Below, piece by piece: positions 34,814 through 44,187 of a stretch of 64,000 bases of DNA. Every line of letters starts with the position of its first letter. The first letter of the stretch is position 1. Source of the stretch: Stakelama portus (GTDB lineage Bacteria; Pseudomonadota; Alphaproteobacteria; Sphingomonadales; Sphingomonadaceae); contig NZ_QFZL01000009.1 in the NCBI RefSeq assembly GCF_003171655.1, positions 1 to 64,000 of the forward strand, written 5' to 3'. Made by a program: the position numbers and the translations under genes. The notes under the pieces were generated by a model, which was not told where the DNA came from, searched no databases, and worked only from the letters and a program-made list of their open reading frames with translations.

Positions 34814-36697
34814 ATGATCGATTCGCTCCTCGTCAAATTCGCGCTGATCGGCGTGATCGGTATCGGCGCGCAATGGGTGGCGTGGCGGACCGGTCGTCCC
34901 GCCATTGCGCTGATGCTGATCGCCGGGCTGATCGCCGGGCCGGCGTTGGGAATCATTGTCCCCGACCGCGATCTCGGCCCGCTGCAGGAACCGATCATCA
35001 AGCTCGCCGTCGCGGTGATCCTGTTCGAAGGCGGCCTGAGCCTCAATTTCCGGGATCTGCGCCATGCCGGCAATGCGGTGCTGCGGCTGGTGATTTTCGG
35101 TGTGCCGATCGGCTGGCTGCTCGGCACGATGGCGGCGCATTATGGCGGTGGCCTTCCGCTCGGCCTCGCCTCGCTGATCGGCGGCATATTGGTCGTCACC
35201 GGGCCGACGGTGATCGGGCCGATGCTGCGCACGCTGCGGGTGCCCGCGCGCGTTGCCGATACGCTGAAATGGGAAGGGATCGTCAACGATCCGATCGGCG
35301 CGCTGCTCGCCGTCGCGATCTTCGGCTATGTCGCGTTTGACGGGCCGGGCGCGACAGTCACCAATGTGATGCGCGACGTGGTGGCGGCGACGCTGGTCGC
35401 CGCGTTGCTGGGCGTGGCGCTCGGCTTTGCGATCACCTGGCTGTTTCCGCGCGGCTATGTTCCCGAATTTCTGAAGGCGCCGGTGCTGCTCGTCACGGTG
35501 ATCGGCGGATTCGTGCTTGCCGATGTGGTGAAGCACGAAACCGGGCTGGTCACCGTTACCCTGATGGGCGTCGTCATGGCGAACCGGCCGGTGCATTCGA
35601 GCCGATGGTTGCGAAGGTTCAAGGAAGATCTTTCGGTCCTGCTGATCTCCGGCGTGTTCATCATCCTGTCGGCGACGCTCGATTGGCAGACGCTGTCGGC
35701 GTTCCGCCTGCAATTCATCGTCTTCCTGCTGTTGCTGCTGTTCGTCGTTCGCCCCGTGACGGTGATGCTCAGCCTCGCCGCATCGGACATGCCCTGGCGA
35801 GAGCGATTGTTCATCGCCTGGATCGCGCCGCGCGGTATCGTCGCGGTCGCGATCACCGGCCTGTTTGCCTATCGCCTGACCGATTATGGCATTCCCGGCG
35901 CCGACGCTTTGGTACCGCTCAGCTTCGCGGTCGTCATCACCACCATCTTCGCGCATGGCTTTTCGGCGCGCTGGGTGGCGCAGAAGCTCGGGCTCGATCT
36001 GGGCAAGGGCGAAGGCGTGCTGATCGTCGGCGCGAACGACTGGACCAACGCATTCGGCGGCTATCTGAAGCAGATGGGGTATAAGGTGACGATCGCCGAC
36101 AGTTCGACCTTCGCGCTACGCGCGGCGCGACGCCGCGAGCTGGACGTGTGGCGCGGCGATATCCTTGAGGAAGTGAACGAGGACCGGCTCGATCTTTCCG
36201 AATATCAACAGCTGCTCGCGGCCACCGACAACGACGCCTATAACGCGCTGGTCTGCGCCGATCTCGGGCCAGAAATGGGCTTTGAAAAACTGACTCAGAC
36301 CGCGCCGCAGGACAAACAGGGCTCGGTCCGCGCGCGCGCCCGCGTGCTGCTCGACAGCCAGCGCGGAGTCGAGGAACTGCAACGGCTGATCGGCGAAGGC
36401 TGGCAATTCGGCCGCACCCGTATCACCGAGAAGTTCAGCTTCGACGATTATCGTCAGCGGCTGGCCAAGGGCGCCGAAACCGTCGCGGTGCGCCGCGAGG
36501 ACAATTCGATCGAATTCTTCTCACCCCAGCAAAAGCCGTGGGTCGAGGAAGGCGATGAAGTGATCAGCTTCGTTCCCCCAGAGCAACAGGCCGCGCAACA
36601 GGCCGTCCGCACCTCACGCAAGGTCGAGGAAGCCGCCGTGAAGGAAGGATCGGCCAAGGCTGCGGCAGCGAAGGCTGGTGACGAGCAGTCCTCATAA
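34814..36697 (+). CDS. cation:proton antiporter with C-terminal nucleotide-binding domain
   Basis: This 627-residue CPA-type antiporter has about twelve membrane spans over residues 1-395. Conserved LILFEGGLSLNFRDLR and EGIVNDPIGALLA carry the acidic ion-binding residues of CPA1/NhaP-like exchangers. A cytoplasmic Rossmann-type domain (LIVGANDWTNAFGG, TrkA-N/RCK-like) and a charged Ala/Lys-rich tail follow. It probably exchanges Na+ or K+ for H+. The dinucleotide motif is not the standard GxGxxG, so ligand binding may be lost. Confidence 0.88.
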   Translation: MIDSLLVKFALIGVIGIGAQWVAWRTGRPAIALMLIAGLIAGPALGIIVPDRDLGPLQEPIIKLAVAVILFEGGLSLNFRDLRHAGNAVLRLVIFGVPIGWLLGTMAAHYGGGLPLGLASLIGGILVVTGPTVIGPMLRTLRVPARVADTLKWEGIVNDPIGALLAVAIFGYVAFDGPGATVTNVMRDVVAATLVAALLGVALGFAITWLFPRGYVPEFLKAPVLLVTVIGGFVLADVVKHETGLVTVTLMGVVMANRPVHSSRWLRRFKEDLSVLLISGVFIILSATLDWQTLSAFRLQFIVFLLLLLFVVRPVTVMLSLAASDMPWRERLFIAWIAPRGIVAVAITGLFAYRLTDYGIPGADALVPLSFAVVITTIFAHGFSARWVAQKLGLDLGKGEGVLIVGANDWTNAFGGYLKQMGYKVTIADSSTFALRAARRRELDVWRGDILEEVNEDRLDLSEYQQLLAATDNDAYNALVCADLGPEMGFEKLTQTAPQDKQGSVRARARVLLDSQRGVEELQRLIGEGWQFGRTRITEKFSFDDYRQRLAKGAETVAVRREDNSIEFFSPQQKPWVEEGDEVISFVPPEQQAAQQAVRTSRKVEEAAVKEGSAKAAAAKAGDEQSS

Positions 36698-36715
36698 TCC
36701 TGCGCAGCCGAACGA

Positions 36716-39484
36716 TCAGAGCACGGCAGCACCCGCTGAAGCGGGAGTCGCCTCGCCCGCTTCCTGAGCCGCGTCGAGCAACCTGCGATCGAGCATGCGC
36801 AGGCGCGAAGTTGACGTGATCCGGTCGCCGATCAGGTCGGTGACATAAAATGTGTCGACCGCACGTTCGCCATAGGTGGCGACATGCGCCGAATGGATCG
36901 TCACCTTCGCCTGAAACAGCGCATGCGCCAGCCGATAGAGCAGCGCGGGACGGTCGCGCGCATTGACTTCGACCACGGTGAACCGGTTCGACGCCTTGTT
37001 GTCGATCAGCACATTGGGCTCGATCGTGAAGGTTTCGGCACGCGGATGCAGCAACGGCTTGGTATGCAGCCGCTCGGTCAGCTTGGCGCGATTGGCCAGC
37101 GCATCGGCAATACCCGTCTTCAGCCGGTTGATCTGGCTGGGATCGTCATAGGGCTGGCCGAACGCATCCTGGACGAGGAAATTGTCGAGCGCCATGCCGT
37201 CGCGCGTCGTGTGGATGCGCGCGTCGATGATGTTGCCGCCGGCAAGGTGGATCGCGCCGGCGATGCGATAGAAGAGGCCGGGATGGTCGGCGGCATAAAT
37301 TGTGACAAGCGTCGCCGAACGTTCGGGATATACCTGCGCCTCGACGGAAAGGCCGGTTTGCCCCGCCCCTTCGATCTGACGGGCATTGCGCGCCAGCACG
37401 TCTTCGGGTTCCGCGATCCAATAGCTTTCGGGAAGCCGATCGACGAACGCGCCCATCCGGGCGGCGTCCCAGCCGAGCATCTGCGCAAGCGCCTCCTGCT
37501 TTGCCGCGATCCGCTCGCCGCGCCCCTTTTGCTTGTGGCCGAGCCGCAGCACTTCCTCGGCCGATTCATACAGGCTGGTGAGCAACTGGCGTTTCCAGCC
37601 GTTCCACACGCCCGGCCCCACCGCACGGATATCGACCACCGTCAGGATCAGCAGCATCATCAGCCGCTGCGGCGATTGCACCATCTCCGCGAAATCGAGA
37701 ATCGTCTTGAAGTCGGAAAGGTCGCGTTTGAACGCCGTTGCCGACATCAGCAGATGGTGGCGCACCAGCCAGGCGACCGTCTCCGTCTCCGCGCCGGTCA
37801 TTCCCAGCCGCGGGCACAGCCGTTCGGCAACTTCGGCGCCCAGCACCGAATGGTCGCCGCCGCGCCCCTTTGCAATGTCGTGGAGCAGCACCGAGACATA
37901 GAGCGACCGGCGGGCGACGACATTGTCGAAAATGCCGGTGGCGAGCGGGTGGTCCTCCGAAAGCTCGCCTTTTTCGATCCGGCTGAGCAGGTCGATCGCG
38001 CGGATGGTGTGCTCGTCCACCGTGAAATGATGGTACATGTCGAACTGCATCTGCGCGACGACCCGGCCGAAATCGGGAATGAACCGGCCGAAAACGCCGG
38101 CTTCGTTCATCCAGCGCAGCACCTTGGCCGGCTGGCGCGGGCTGGTCAGCACATCGAGGAACAGCGCGTTCGCCCGGGGATCGTCGCGGCATTCGTCGAC
38201 CAGCTTTGCATCGCGCGCCGCCGCGCGCATCGCCAGCGGATGAATCTCGACCCCGTGCAGATCGGCGAGCTGAAAAATCTCCAGCAACCGGCGCGGCTCC
38301 TGAACGAAGAAATCGTCCTGCGGCAGCGCCAGGCGCCCGCGATCGAGCACGAACCCCTTTAGCTTTTTCGGGCTGCGGCGGATCGCCGGCAGGCCCATCC
38401 GCCGCCCGCGCGCGGCATATTTCTCATCGAGATGCGCCAGGAACAGGCCGGTCAGGTCGCCGACCTTCTTCGCCTGCAGGAAATAGAAGTGCATGAACCG
38501 CTCGACCTTCGATTTCCCCGGCCGGTCGGCATAGTTCATCCGGTCGGCGATCTCGCGCTGGAAATCGAAGGTCAGCCGGTCCTCGGCGCGCTTTGCCAGC
38601 ACGTGGAGATGGCATCGCACCGCGAGCAGGAAATTCTCCGCCCGGCGAAACTGGCGATATTCGAGCGAGGTGAGCAGCCCGGCTTCGACCAGCTGGCCCG
38701 GTTCGCGCACGTCATAGGCATATTTGCCGATCCAGAAGAGTGTGTGGAGGTCGCGCAGCCCGCCCTTGCCTTCCTTCACATTGGGTTCGACGACATAGCG
38801 GCTGTCGCCCATCTTCTTGTGCCGCGCATCGCGTTCGGCGAGCTTTTCGGCAATGAACGTGCGCGCGGTGCCATCCTGCACCTCCGCGCTGAACCGGCGC
38901 GCCGCCTCGTCATAGACATCGGTATCGCCCCACACATAGCGCGCTTCGAGCAGCGCGGTGCGGATCGTGATGTCGCCCTTCGCCTGTCGCACCATGTCGT
39001 TGAGCGACCGTGTCGAATGGCCCACTTTCAGCTGCATGTCCCACAGCGAATAGAGCATCGATTCGACGACCTGTTCGGCCCAAGGCGTGACCTTCCACGG
39101 CGTCAGAAAACCGATATCGATGTCCGAATGCGGCGCCATTTCGGCGCGGCCATATCCGCCGACCGCGATCAGCGTCATCCGCTCCGCCGCGGTGCGGTTG
39201 TTGCGCGGATAGAGCCGTTCGACCGTGAAATCCCACAGCAGCCGCAGAATCTGATCGATCAGGAACGCGCCCGCCAGCGCAGTGACGATCCCGCGCGTCG
39301 GATTTTCGATCAGCCGCCGCTCGATTTCGGCGCGACCGGCGGCCAGAGCTTCCTTCAGCACAGCAGTCGCCGCCTGGCGCATTGCGGTCGTATCGCCGTC
39401 CTCAAGCTGCGCGAGCGCGTCTGCGACGAGCCGCCGGTCGACGATCGCGCGACGGTTGGGGACTGAATCGAAGCGGGAAGACAT
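36716..39484 (-). CDS. glnD: bifunctional uridylyltransferase/uridylyl-removing enzyme GlnD
   Basis: This 922-residue sensor of nitrogen status modifies PII proteins. It has the nucleotidyltransferase motif GGYGRAEMAPHSDIDIGFL (Asp121 and Asp123), a middle region with SRYVVEPNVKEGKGGLRDL, an HD domain (FTVDEHTIRAIDLL, LLHDIAKGRGGDHS), and two C-terminal ACT domains that sense glutamine (ADHPGLFYRIAGAIH and RDRPALLYRLAHALF). All four parts are intact. No PII or glnA gene is nearby. Confidence 0.96.
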   Translation of the reverse strand: MSSRFDSVPNRRAIVDRRLVADALAQLEDGDTTAMRQAATAVLKEALAAGRAEIERRLIENPTRGIVTALAGAFLIDQILRLLWDFTVERLYPRNNRTAAERMTLIAVGGYGRAEMAPHSDIDIGFLTPWKVTPWAEQVVESMLYSLWDMQLKVGHSTRSLNDMVRQAKGDITIRTALLEARYVWGDTDVYDEAARRFSAEVQDGTARTFIAEKLAERDARHKKMGDSRYVVEPNVKEGKGGLRDLHTLFWIGKYAYDVREPGQLVEAGLLTSLEYRQFRRAENFLLAVRCHLHVLAKRAEDRLTFDFQREIADRMNYADRPGKSKVERFMHFYFLQAKKVGDLTGLFLAHLDEKYAARGRRMGLPAIRRSPKKLKGFVLDRGRLALPQDDFFVQEPRRLLEIFQLADLHGVEIHPLAMRAAARDAKLVDECRDDPRANALFLDVLTSPRQPAKVLRWMNEAGVFGRFIPDFGRVVAQMQFDMYHHFTVDEHTIRAIDLLSRIEKGELSEDHPLATGIFDNVVARRSLYVSVLLHDIAKGRGGDHSVLGAEVAERLCPRLGMTGAETETVAWLVRHHLLMSATAFKRDLSDFKTILDFAEMVQSPQRLMMLLILTVVDIRAVGPGVWNGWKRQLLTSLYESAEEVLRLGHKQKGRGERIAAKQEALAQMLGWDAARMGAFVDRLPESYWIAEPEDVLARNARQIEGAGQTGLSVEAQVYPERSATLVTIYAADHPGLFYRIAGAIHLAGGNIIDARIHTTRDGMALDNFLVQDAFGQPYDDPSQINRLKTGIADALANRAKLTERLHTKPLLHPRAETFTIEPNVLIDNKASNRFTVVEVNARDRPALLYRLAHALFQAKVTIHSAHVATYGERAVDTFYVTDLIGDRITSTSRLRMLDRRLLDAAQEAGEATPASAGAAVL

Positions 39485-39614
39485 GCCAGCCGAGATAGGG
39501 CCAAGCGCGGCAAAGCACCACCATGGTCTGCATCGCCGCCGCTAACCCCGACCGCGCTTGTCCGACAGGTCGGCCGCCATCGCATCATCGGGGTGAAAAA
39601 ACACTGTCCTACAT

Positions 39615-39631
39615 ATAACCATATAGGTTAT
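39615..39631. promoter_or_regulatory. palindrome upstream of the lysis genes
   Basis: ATAACC and GGTTAT flank ATATA in an AT-rich stretch about 33 bases before the endolysin start. Its place between a probable promoter and the gene fits an operator. No matching regulator gene is adjacent. Confidence 0.4.
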
Positions 39632-39663
39632 TTCCGAGTCGCGGCCATATTCGGGAGAAGGAC

Positions 39664-40203
39664 ATGACGGTCGATGCGATGATCGACGCGCTGATCGCGC
39701 GCGAAGGCGGATATGTGAACCATCCGGCGGATCGCGGCGGCCCTACCTGCTGGGGCATCACCCAGGCGGTGGCGCGCGCCGAAGGCTATGACGGGCCGAT
39801 GGCGACGATGCCCGTGGACCAGGCGGCAGCGATCTATCGCACACTCTATTGGCAACGCCCGGCATTCGACCGGATCGGCGCGCGTGCCCCCGCGCTTGCC
39901 GCCGAATTGTTCGACACCGGCGTCAATATGGGGCCGGAAATCGCCGCGGGATTCCTGCAACGCGCGCTCAACGCGCTCAATCGCAACGGCCGCGACTTCC
40001 CCGATCTGACGCGCGACGGCCGGGTCGGTGCACAGACGCTGGCGGCGCTCGACCATTTTCTCGCCACGCGCGGCGCATCGGGCGAAACCGTGCTGTGCAA
40101 GGCCGTCGATGCGCTGCAGGGCGAACGCTATCTCGCGCTCGCCGAAAGCCGCCCGGCAAACGAAGCCTTTGTCTATGGCTGGCTTGCCAATCGCCTGGAC
40201 TGA
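39664..40203 (+). CDS. GH108 endolysin (N-acetylmuramidase) with peptidoglycan-binding domain
   Basis: This 179-residue murein hydrolase shows the GH108 signature EGGYVNHPADRGGPTCWGIT at residues 14-33, with the catalytic Glu first. A C-terminal peptidoglycan-binding segment follows (DGRVGAQTLAAL). It has no signal peptide, so it needs a holin to reach the wall, and a holin gene follows 96 bases later. The pair resembles phage lysis cassettes and the endolysin/holin genes of Rhodobacter gene transfer agents, which also sit apart from structural genes. Confidence 0.9.
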   Translation: MTVDAMIDALIAREGGYVNHPADRGGPTCWGITQAVARAEGYDGPMATMPVDQAAAIYRTLYWQRPAFDRIGARAPALAAELFDTGVNMGPEIAAGFLQRALNALNRNGRDFPDLTRDGRVGAQTLAALDHFLATRGASGETVLCKAVDALQGERYLALAESRPANEAFVYGWLANRLD

Positions 40204-40299
40204 AGCTCCGCGCCGCCGATCCGCGCAAAGGCGCGGGACGCCACAGCCATCTGCAACACCGACGGGCGACGCTACGCCCTTTTTTGAAAGGAGAACCAA

Positions 40300-40713
40300 A
40301 TGGGTTTGCTTGAAGGGATATTGGGGCCGATCACCGGTTTGATCGACAAGATCATTCCCGACCCCGAGGCGCGTGATCGTGCGAAACTGGAACTCATCAA
40401 GCTGGAAGGCAGCCAGGAACTGGAAACGGTGCGGACGCAATTGTCGGCGATCGTTGCCGAGGCGCAATCGGCCGATCCGTGCACCAGCCGCGCGCGGCCG
40501 AGCTTCCTCTATGTGATGTACGCCCTGTTGCTATGGGCGATTCCGATGGGGCTGATCGCCGCGGTCCGGCCCGAAATGGCGACCGAAATCGCCAGGGGCA
40601 TGAACGCCTATCTCGCCGGCATTCCCGAACCGCTCTATGCGCTCTTTGGCACCGGCTATCTCGGCTATACCGCCGCGCGCCAGTGGGGAAAGATCAAGGG
40701 CGTCGAGAAATAA
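40300..40713 (+). CDS. 3TM-type holin
   Basis: This 137-residue protein has a charged N-terminal helical region (PDPEARDRAKLELIKLEGSQE) followed by ADPCTSRARPSFLYVMYALL and two or three membrane spans, ending in GYLGYTAARQWGKIKG. This matches the holin family called Holin_3TMS, common in gene transfer agents and prophages of alphaproteobacteria. An AAAGGAG site precedes the ATG. It should form the pore that releases the GH108 endolysin. Confidence 0.88.
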   Translation: MGLLEGILGPITGLIDKIIPDPEARDRAKLELIKLEGSQELETVRTQLSAIVAEAQSADPCTSRARPSFLYVMYALLLWAIPMGLIAAVRPEMATEIARGMNAYLAGIPEPLYALFGTGYLGYTAARQWGKIKGVEK

Positions 40714-40716
40714 CCC

Positions 40717-40899
40717 TTAGACGAAGGGGATCAGCAGCAACGCCCAGGCGACCATGCCCAGGGGGAGCGCGATCAGGATACCGCGTATCGCGGCGCCTTC
40801 GCGCTCTTCCACGGCGGTGCCGTAATCGCCAAGCTGCGCCATGTCGCAATCCATCGCCATGGCACCCTGATCCTTGATCGCAAGCCACTCGTAAGACAT
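40717..40899 (-). CDS. 60-residue tail-anchored membrane protein
   Basis: The protein begins MSYEWLAIKDQGAMAMDCDM, then has an acidic stretch and one C-terminal membrane helix (GILIALPLGMVAWALLLIPF). GGAGAGG lies four bases before ATG 40899. It is convergent with the holin gene, three bases apart, with no room for a terminator. Its family is unknown. Control of the lysis cassette by overlapping transcripts is possible but not shown. Confidence 0.65.
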   Translation of the reverse strand: MSYEWLAIKDQGAMAMDCDMAQLGDYGTAVEEREGAAIRGILIALPLGMVAWALLLIPFV

Positions 40900-41214
40900 C
40901 GAGCCTCTCCGTGTTCCGCCTGATCCCCCTTTCATTTTAGAGCGTGATTGCCCTGGGGATCGCGAACCAGCGGCAAATTATCATTCTGCGGATATGCCGC
41001 CATTCGGGTGGTATACGGATGGCGGGTAAAGATTTGGGTAACCCTGTGTGACAGGCATGGCGGAACGCGCTCCGGCAAAGCCTGAAGCCGCGCGCATATC
41101 CCTCTCCCAACGCTGCCCGGCGTTCGGGTCGCATGCCCGTTACGCGCGCTGCCGGAACGCCACTGCGGCGCCATGGATTTGCGAGAAGCGGGTCGCGATC
41201 CCATATGCGGCGCC
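40900..41214. other. gene-free 315-base gap before hslV
   Basis: No coding frame with a credible start was seen. The stretch holds the start region of the small membrane-protein gene, then mixed sequence, and an AACGC / GCGTT mini-hairpin near 41110. The hslV promoter should lie here, but no heat-shock (sigma-32 type) consensus was recognised. Confidence 0.5.
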
Positions 41215-41769
41215 ATGAGCGACAAGTCAGCGGTGTGGCACGGCACCACCATTCTCTCCGTGCGCAAATCAGGCAAGGTCGTGATCGCCGGAGACGGGCA
41301 GGTCACACAGGGCCATACAGTGATGAAACCCAATGCACGCAAGGTGCGGCCGCTGGGGGACGGCAAGGTGATTGCGGGCTTTGCCGGCGCCACTGCCGAT
41401 GCCTTTACCTTGTTCGAACGGCTCGAGACCAAGCTCGAGCGGCATCACGGCCAGTTGCTGCGCGCCGCCGTCGAACTCGCCAAGGAATGGCGCACCGACA
41501 AATATCTGCGTAATCTGGAGGCGATGCTGATCGTCGCCGACAAGGATGTGACGCTGATCATCACCGGCAATGGCGATGTGCTCGAACCGGTCGAAGGGAT
41601 CGCCGCGATCGGATCGGGCGGCAATTATGCGCTGTCGGCCGCGCGCGCGCTGGTCGAATATGAACCCGACGCCGAAACGCTGGCGCGCAAGGCGATGAAG
41701 ATCGCCGCCGATATCTGCGTGTACACCAACGAAAATCTGACGGTGGAAATCCTCGACAGCGACAGCTGA
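41215..41769 (+). CDS. hslV: ATP-dependent protease peptidase subunit HslV
   Basis: This 184-residue proteasome-related peptidase has [23 protein letters not shown] at the N-terminus. The catalytic Thr follows HGT or is exposed after removal of a short leader. [17 protein letters not shown] and [14 protein letters not shown] are family motifs. HslU, its ATPase partner, is 640 bases downstream, beyond an oppositely oriented gene. The start was taken at ATG 41215; a longer frame from 41173 is not needed. Confidence 0.95.
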   Translation: MSDKSAVWHGTTILSVRKSGKVVIAGDGQVTQGHTVMKPNARKVRPLGDGKVIAGFAGATADAFTLFERLETKLERHHGQLLRAAVELAKEWRTDKYLRNLEAMLIVADKDVTLIITGNGDVLEPVEGIAAIGSGGNYALSAARALVEYEPDAETLARKAMKIAADICVYTNENLTVEILDSDS

Positions 41770-41797
41770 TCGGGCGACTTCGAATGTCGGTAGGATG

Positions 41798-41816
41798 CAG
41801 GGCCTTCGCGGCCCTG
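41798..41816. other. hairpin after hslV
   Basis: CAGGGCC / GGCCCTG with a five-base TTCGC loop forms a 7-base stem 28 bases after the hslV stop. It lacks a T-run, so it is a possible but weak end point between the convergent hslV and DUF4282 genes. Confidence 0.4.
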
Positions 41817-41829
41817 TACCCGCTGCCGC

Positions 41830-42126
41830 CTAGGTCGGCGGCAGCCGGTCGCGCACTTCGCCCAGACGGTCGTGGATTTTGTACAGGAGAATCATCAGTT
41901 CGCAGCAAAGCCGCCAGAAGATGAGTGCGGCGATCATGCCGCCCGGAACCGCGATAATGCCGACAAGGAAGATCGTCGGCGAAAATCGCGTCATCGCAAA
42001 CAGGCTGACCAGCTCGACCAGACCAAATGCGACGATCGCCACCAGGCCGATATGATAGAGTATCCTGATTAGCGCCGCGCCGATCATGTCGTCGAAACTG
42101 ACGAATTCCTTAAGCAAATCCCGCAC
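41830..42126 (-). CDS. DUF4282 membrane protein
   Basis: This 98-residue protein has two membrane spans (HIGLVAIVAFGLVELVSLFA and FLVGIIAVPGGMIAALIFW). After these comes RLCCELMILLYKIHDRL, the conserved end of DUF4282. It starts with GTG at 42126, preceded by AGGGGG; the nearby ATG is in another frame. The function is unknown. It lies between hslV and hslU on the opposite strand. Confidence 0.82.
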   Translation of the reverse strand: MRDLLKEFVSFDDMIGAALIRILYHIGLVAIVAFGLVELVSLFAMTRFSPTIFLVGIIAVPGGMIAALIFWRLCCELMILLYKIHDRLGEVRDRLPPT

Positions 42127-42405
42127 AACATCCCCCTGATCATCGGCGAAAACACGACGATACCCCCCGAAGGGCGCATGTGAAGAACAGTCGGACCGCC
42201 AACCGCTCTATGAACAGCCCCGACGCGCGCATCGCACGACAAGCCCATGCAAATCACGCAAATATTTCCCCGCGGCCACGCGCGTGCGCAAGCCAGAAGC
42301 CGGAATGGTCCGGCTACGGCTTGATCGGCGGGCAGGCGACCCAATATCGGCGGGCATGATCCAACCGGGCGGCATCGCGCCCACCCCTCTCCCAAGCAAA
42401 AGCGA

Positions 42406-43701
42406 ATGAACGACAACCTTACCCCCAAAGCCATCGTCTCCGCGCTCGACGCGCATATCATCGGTCAAAAGGATGCCAAGCGCGCGGTCGCCGTGGCGCT
42501 GCGCAATCGCTGGCGTCGGCAAAAGCTCGCCGCAGATCTGCGCGACGAAGTGACGCCCAAGAACATCCTGATGATCGGCCCGACAGGCTGCGGCAAGACC
42601 GAGATCAGCCGCCGCCTCGCCAAGCTGGCCGATGCGCCGTTCGTCAAGGTCGAAGCGACCAAATTCACCGAAGTCGGCTATGTCGGCCGCGACGTCGAAC
42701 AGATTGCCCGCGACCTGGTCGAGGAAGCGATCCGGCTGGAAAAGGATCGCCGCCGCTCGGCAGTGAAGGACAAGGCCGAGGAAGCGGCGATGAACCGCCT
42801 GCTCGACGCGCTGACCGGCAAGGACAGCTCGACCGCAACCCGCGAAGCGTTCAAGCAGCGGTTCGAGGAAGGCATTCTCGACGACAAGGAAATCGAGATC
42901 GAGCTGGAGGCGGCCCAGCAGATGCCGTTCGAAGTCCCCGGCGGCGGCGCGCAGATGATCAATCTGGGCGAGATGATGGGCAAGGCGTTCGGCGGCCCGC
43001 CGCTCAAGCGGCGCAAGCTTTCGGTGCGCTCGGCCTGGGAAAAGCTGGTCGATGAGGAAGCCGAAAAGCGGCTCGATCAGGACGAAGTCAGCCGCATCGC
43101 CATCGCCGATGCCGAAGCCAATGGCATCGTGTTTCTCGACGAGATCGACAAGATCGCGGTCAGCGACGTGCGCGGCGGATCGGTGAGCCGCGAAGGCGTG
43201 CAGCGCGATTTGCTGCCGCTGATCGAAGGGACCACCGTCGCGACCAAATATGGGCCGATGAAGACCGACCATATCCTGTTCATCGCGAGCGGAGCCTTCC
43301 ACGTCGCCAAGCCCAGCGACCTGTTGCCCGAATTACAGGGCCGGCTGCCGATCCGGGTCGAGCTCACCGGGCTGACCGAAGAGGATTTCGTCGCGATCCT
43401 GAGCGACACCAAGGCCGCGCTTCCGCAGCAGTATAAGGCATTGATCGCCACCGAAGGCGTGACGGTCGATTTTACCGAAGACGGCATCCGCGCCGTGGCG
43501 AAAATCGCCGCCGAAGTGAATGCCGAGGTCGAGAATATCGGCGCCCGTCGGCTGCAGACGGTGATGGAAAAGCTGCTCGAGGAAGTCAGCTTCGACGCCG
43601 AGGACCGTCAGGGCGAAACGCTGACGATCGACGCCGCCTATGTCGAGAAACAGCTTTCGAGCATCGCCCGCAACACCGATCTCAGCCGCTACGTTCTGTA
43701 G
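42406..43701 (+). CDS. hslU: ATP-dependent protease ATPase subunit HslU
   Basis: This 431-residue AAA+ unfoldase has the N-terminal [20 protein letters not shown], Walker [13 protein letters not shown], the pore motif EVGYVGRDV, the family I-domain (about residues 110-225), Walker [12 protein letters not shown], and sensor 2 [15 protein letters not shown]. The C-terminus LSRYVL docks into HslV. It unfolds substrates for HslV. The upstream 279 bases hold an AGCCGGA / TCCGGCT hairpin at 42298..42315 and must contain its promoter. Confidence 0.95.
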   Translation: MNDNLTPKAIVSALDAHIIGQKDAKRAVAVALRNRWRRQKLAADLRDEVTPKNILMIGPTGCGKTEISRRLAKLADAPFVKVEATKFTEVGYVGRDVEQIARDLVEEAIRLEKDRRRSAVKDKAEEAAMNRLLDALTGKDSSTATREAFKQRFEEGILDDKEIEIELEAAQQMPFEVPGGGAQMINLGEMMGKAFGGPPLKRRKLSVRSAWEKLVDEEAEKRLDQDEVSRIAIADAEANGIVFLDEIDKIAVSDVRGGSVSREGVQRDLLPLIEGTTVATKYGPMKTDHILFIASGAFHVAKPSDLLPELQGRLPIRVELTGLTEEDFVAILSDTKAALPQQYKALIATEGVTVDFTEDGIRAVAKIAAEVNAEVENIGARRLQTVMEKLLEEVSFDAEDRQGETLTIDAAYVEKQLSSIARNTDLSRYVL

Positions 43702-43702
43702 C

Positions 43703-43741
43703 AAAAGGCAGCGGCGCCGGCGGCGTTCCGTCGGCGCCGCG
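43703..43741 (-). terminator. terminator between hslU and the lipoprotein gene
   Basis: GCGGCGCCG (43711..43719) and CGGCGCCGC (43732..43740) form a perfect 9-base stem with a 12-base loop. On the minus strand it is followed by TGCCTTTTGC, so it fits the end of the lipoprotein gene; it may also stop hslU. Confidence 0.6.
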
Positions 43742-43746
43742 CGCGC

Positions 43747-44148
43747 TTATTCCGGGCGCGAATATTCGGTGAAGTCGCGCAGCGCACAGGTGCCGGTCAA
43801 CATGCCGCCCGTACGCGAACGGGTGCGCACGATATCGCCCGAGCAATAGCTGCTGCTGACGGTGGTTTCGAACACCAGCAGATCGCCGCTCGCCGCCCCC
43901 GGACAGCCGGTGGCGTCGGTGACGGCAACCTTGTTCCGCCCCTGGACGAACAGGAATTTGCCCGCCGCCGAATCGACGCGATTGACGCGGACCTTGTCGA
44001 TGCAGCGGCGCGTCTCGCCCGGCTGCATCCCTTCCAGCGCGGCGGCAAGCTTCTGTGCCTGTCGCTCCGAATAGGTGGCATTGCCTTCAACCGGCGTGCA
44101 CGCCGCGACAAGCAGCAGCGGAAGGGAAAATGTGATGATACGCAACAT
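43747..44148 (-). CDS. putative lipoprotein of unknown function
   Basis: This 133-residue protein has a lipoprotein signal with lipobox VAAC (Cys17). The mature part has a helical N-terminus (YSERQAQKLAAALEGM), then GETRRCIDK and a beta-rich C-terminus with four more cysteines. No family was recognised with certainty. It resembles small alphaproteobacterial lipoproteins of about 130 residues. Confidence 0.75.
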   Translation of the reverse strand: MLRIITFSLPLLLVAACTPVEGNATYSERQAQKLAAALEGMQPGETRRCIDKVRVNRVDSAAGKFLFVQGRNKVAVTDATGCPGAASGDLLVFETTVSSSYCSGDIVRTRSRTGGMLTGTCALRDFTEYSRPE

Positions 44149-44187
44149 GGCTCAACTCCCTGACGATCGACTCGGACTCGAACGGCT

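Noticed and set aside
40900..41214. Sigma-32 heat-shock promoter for hslV
   Set aside because: No CTTGAA-like -35 with a matching -10 at proper spacing was found.
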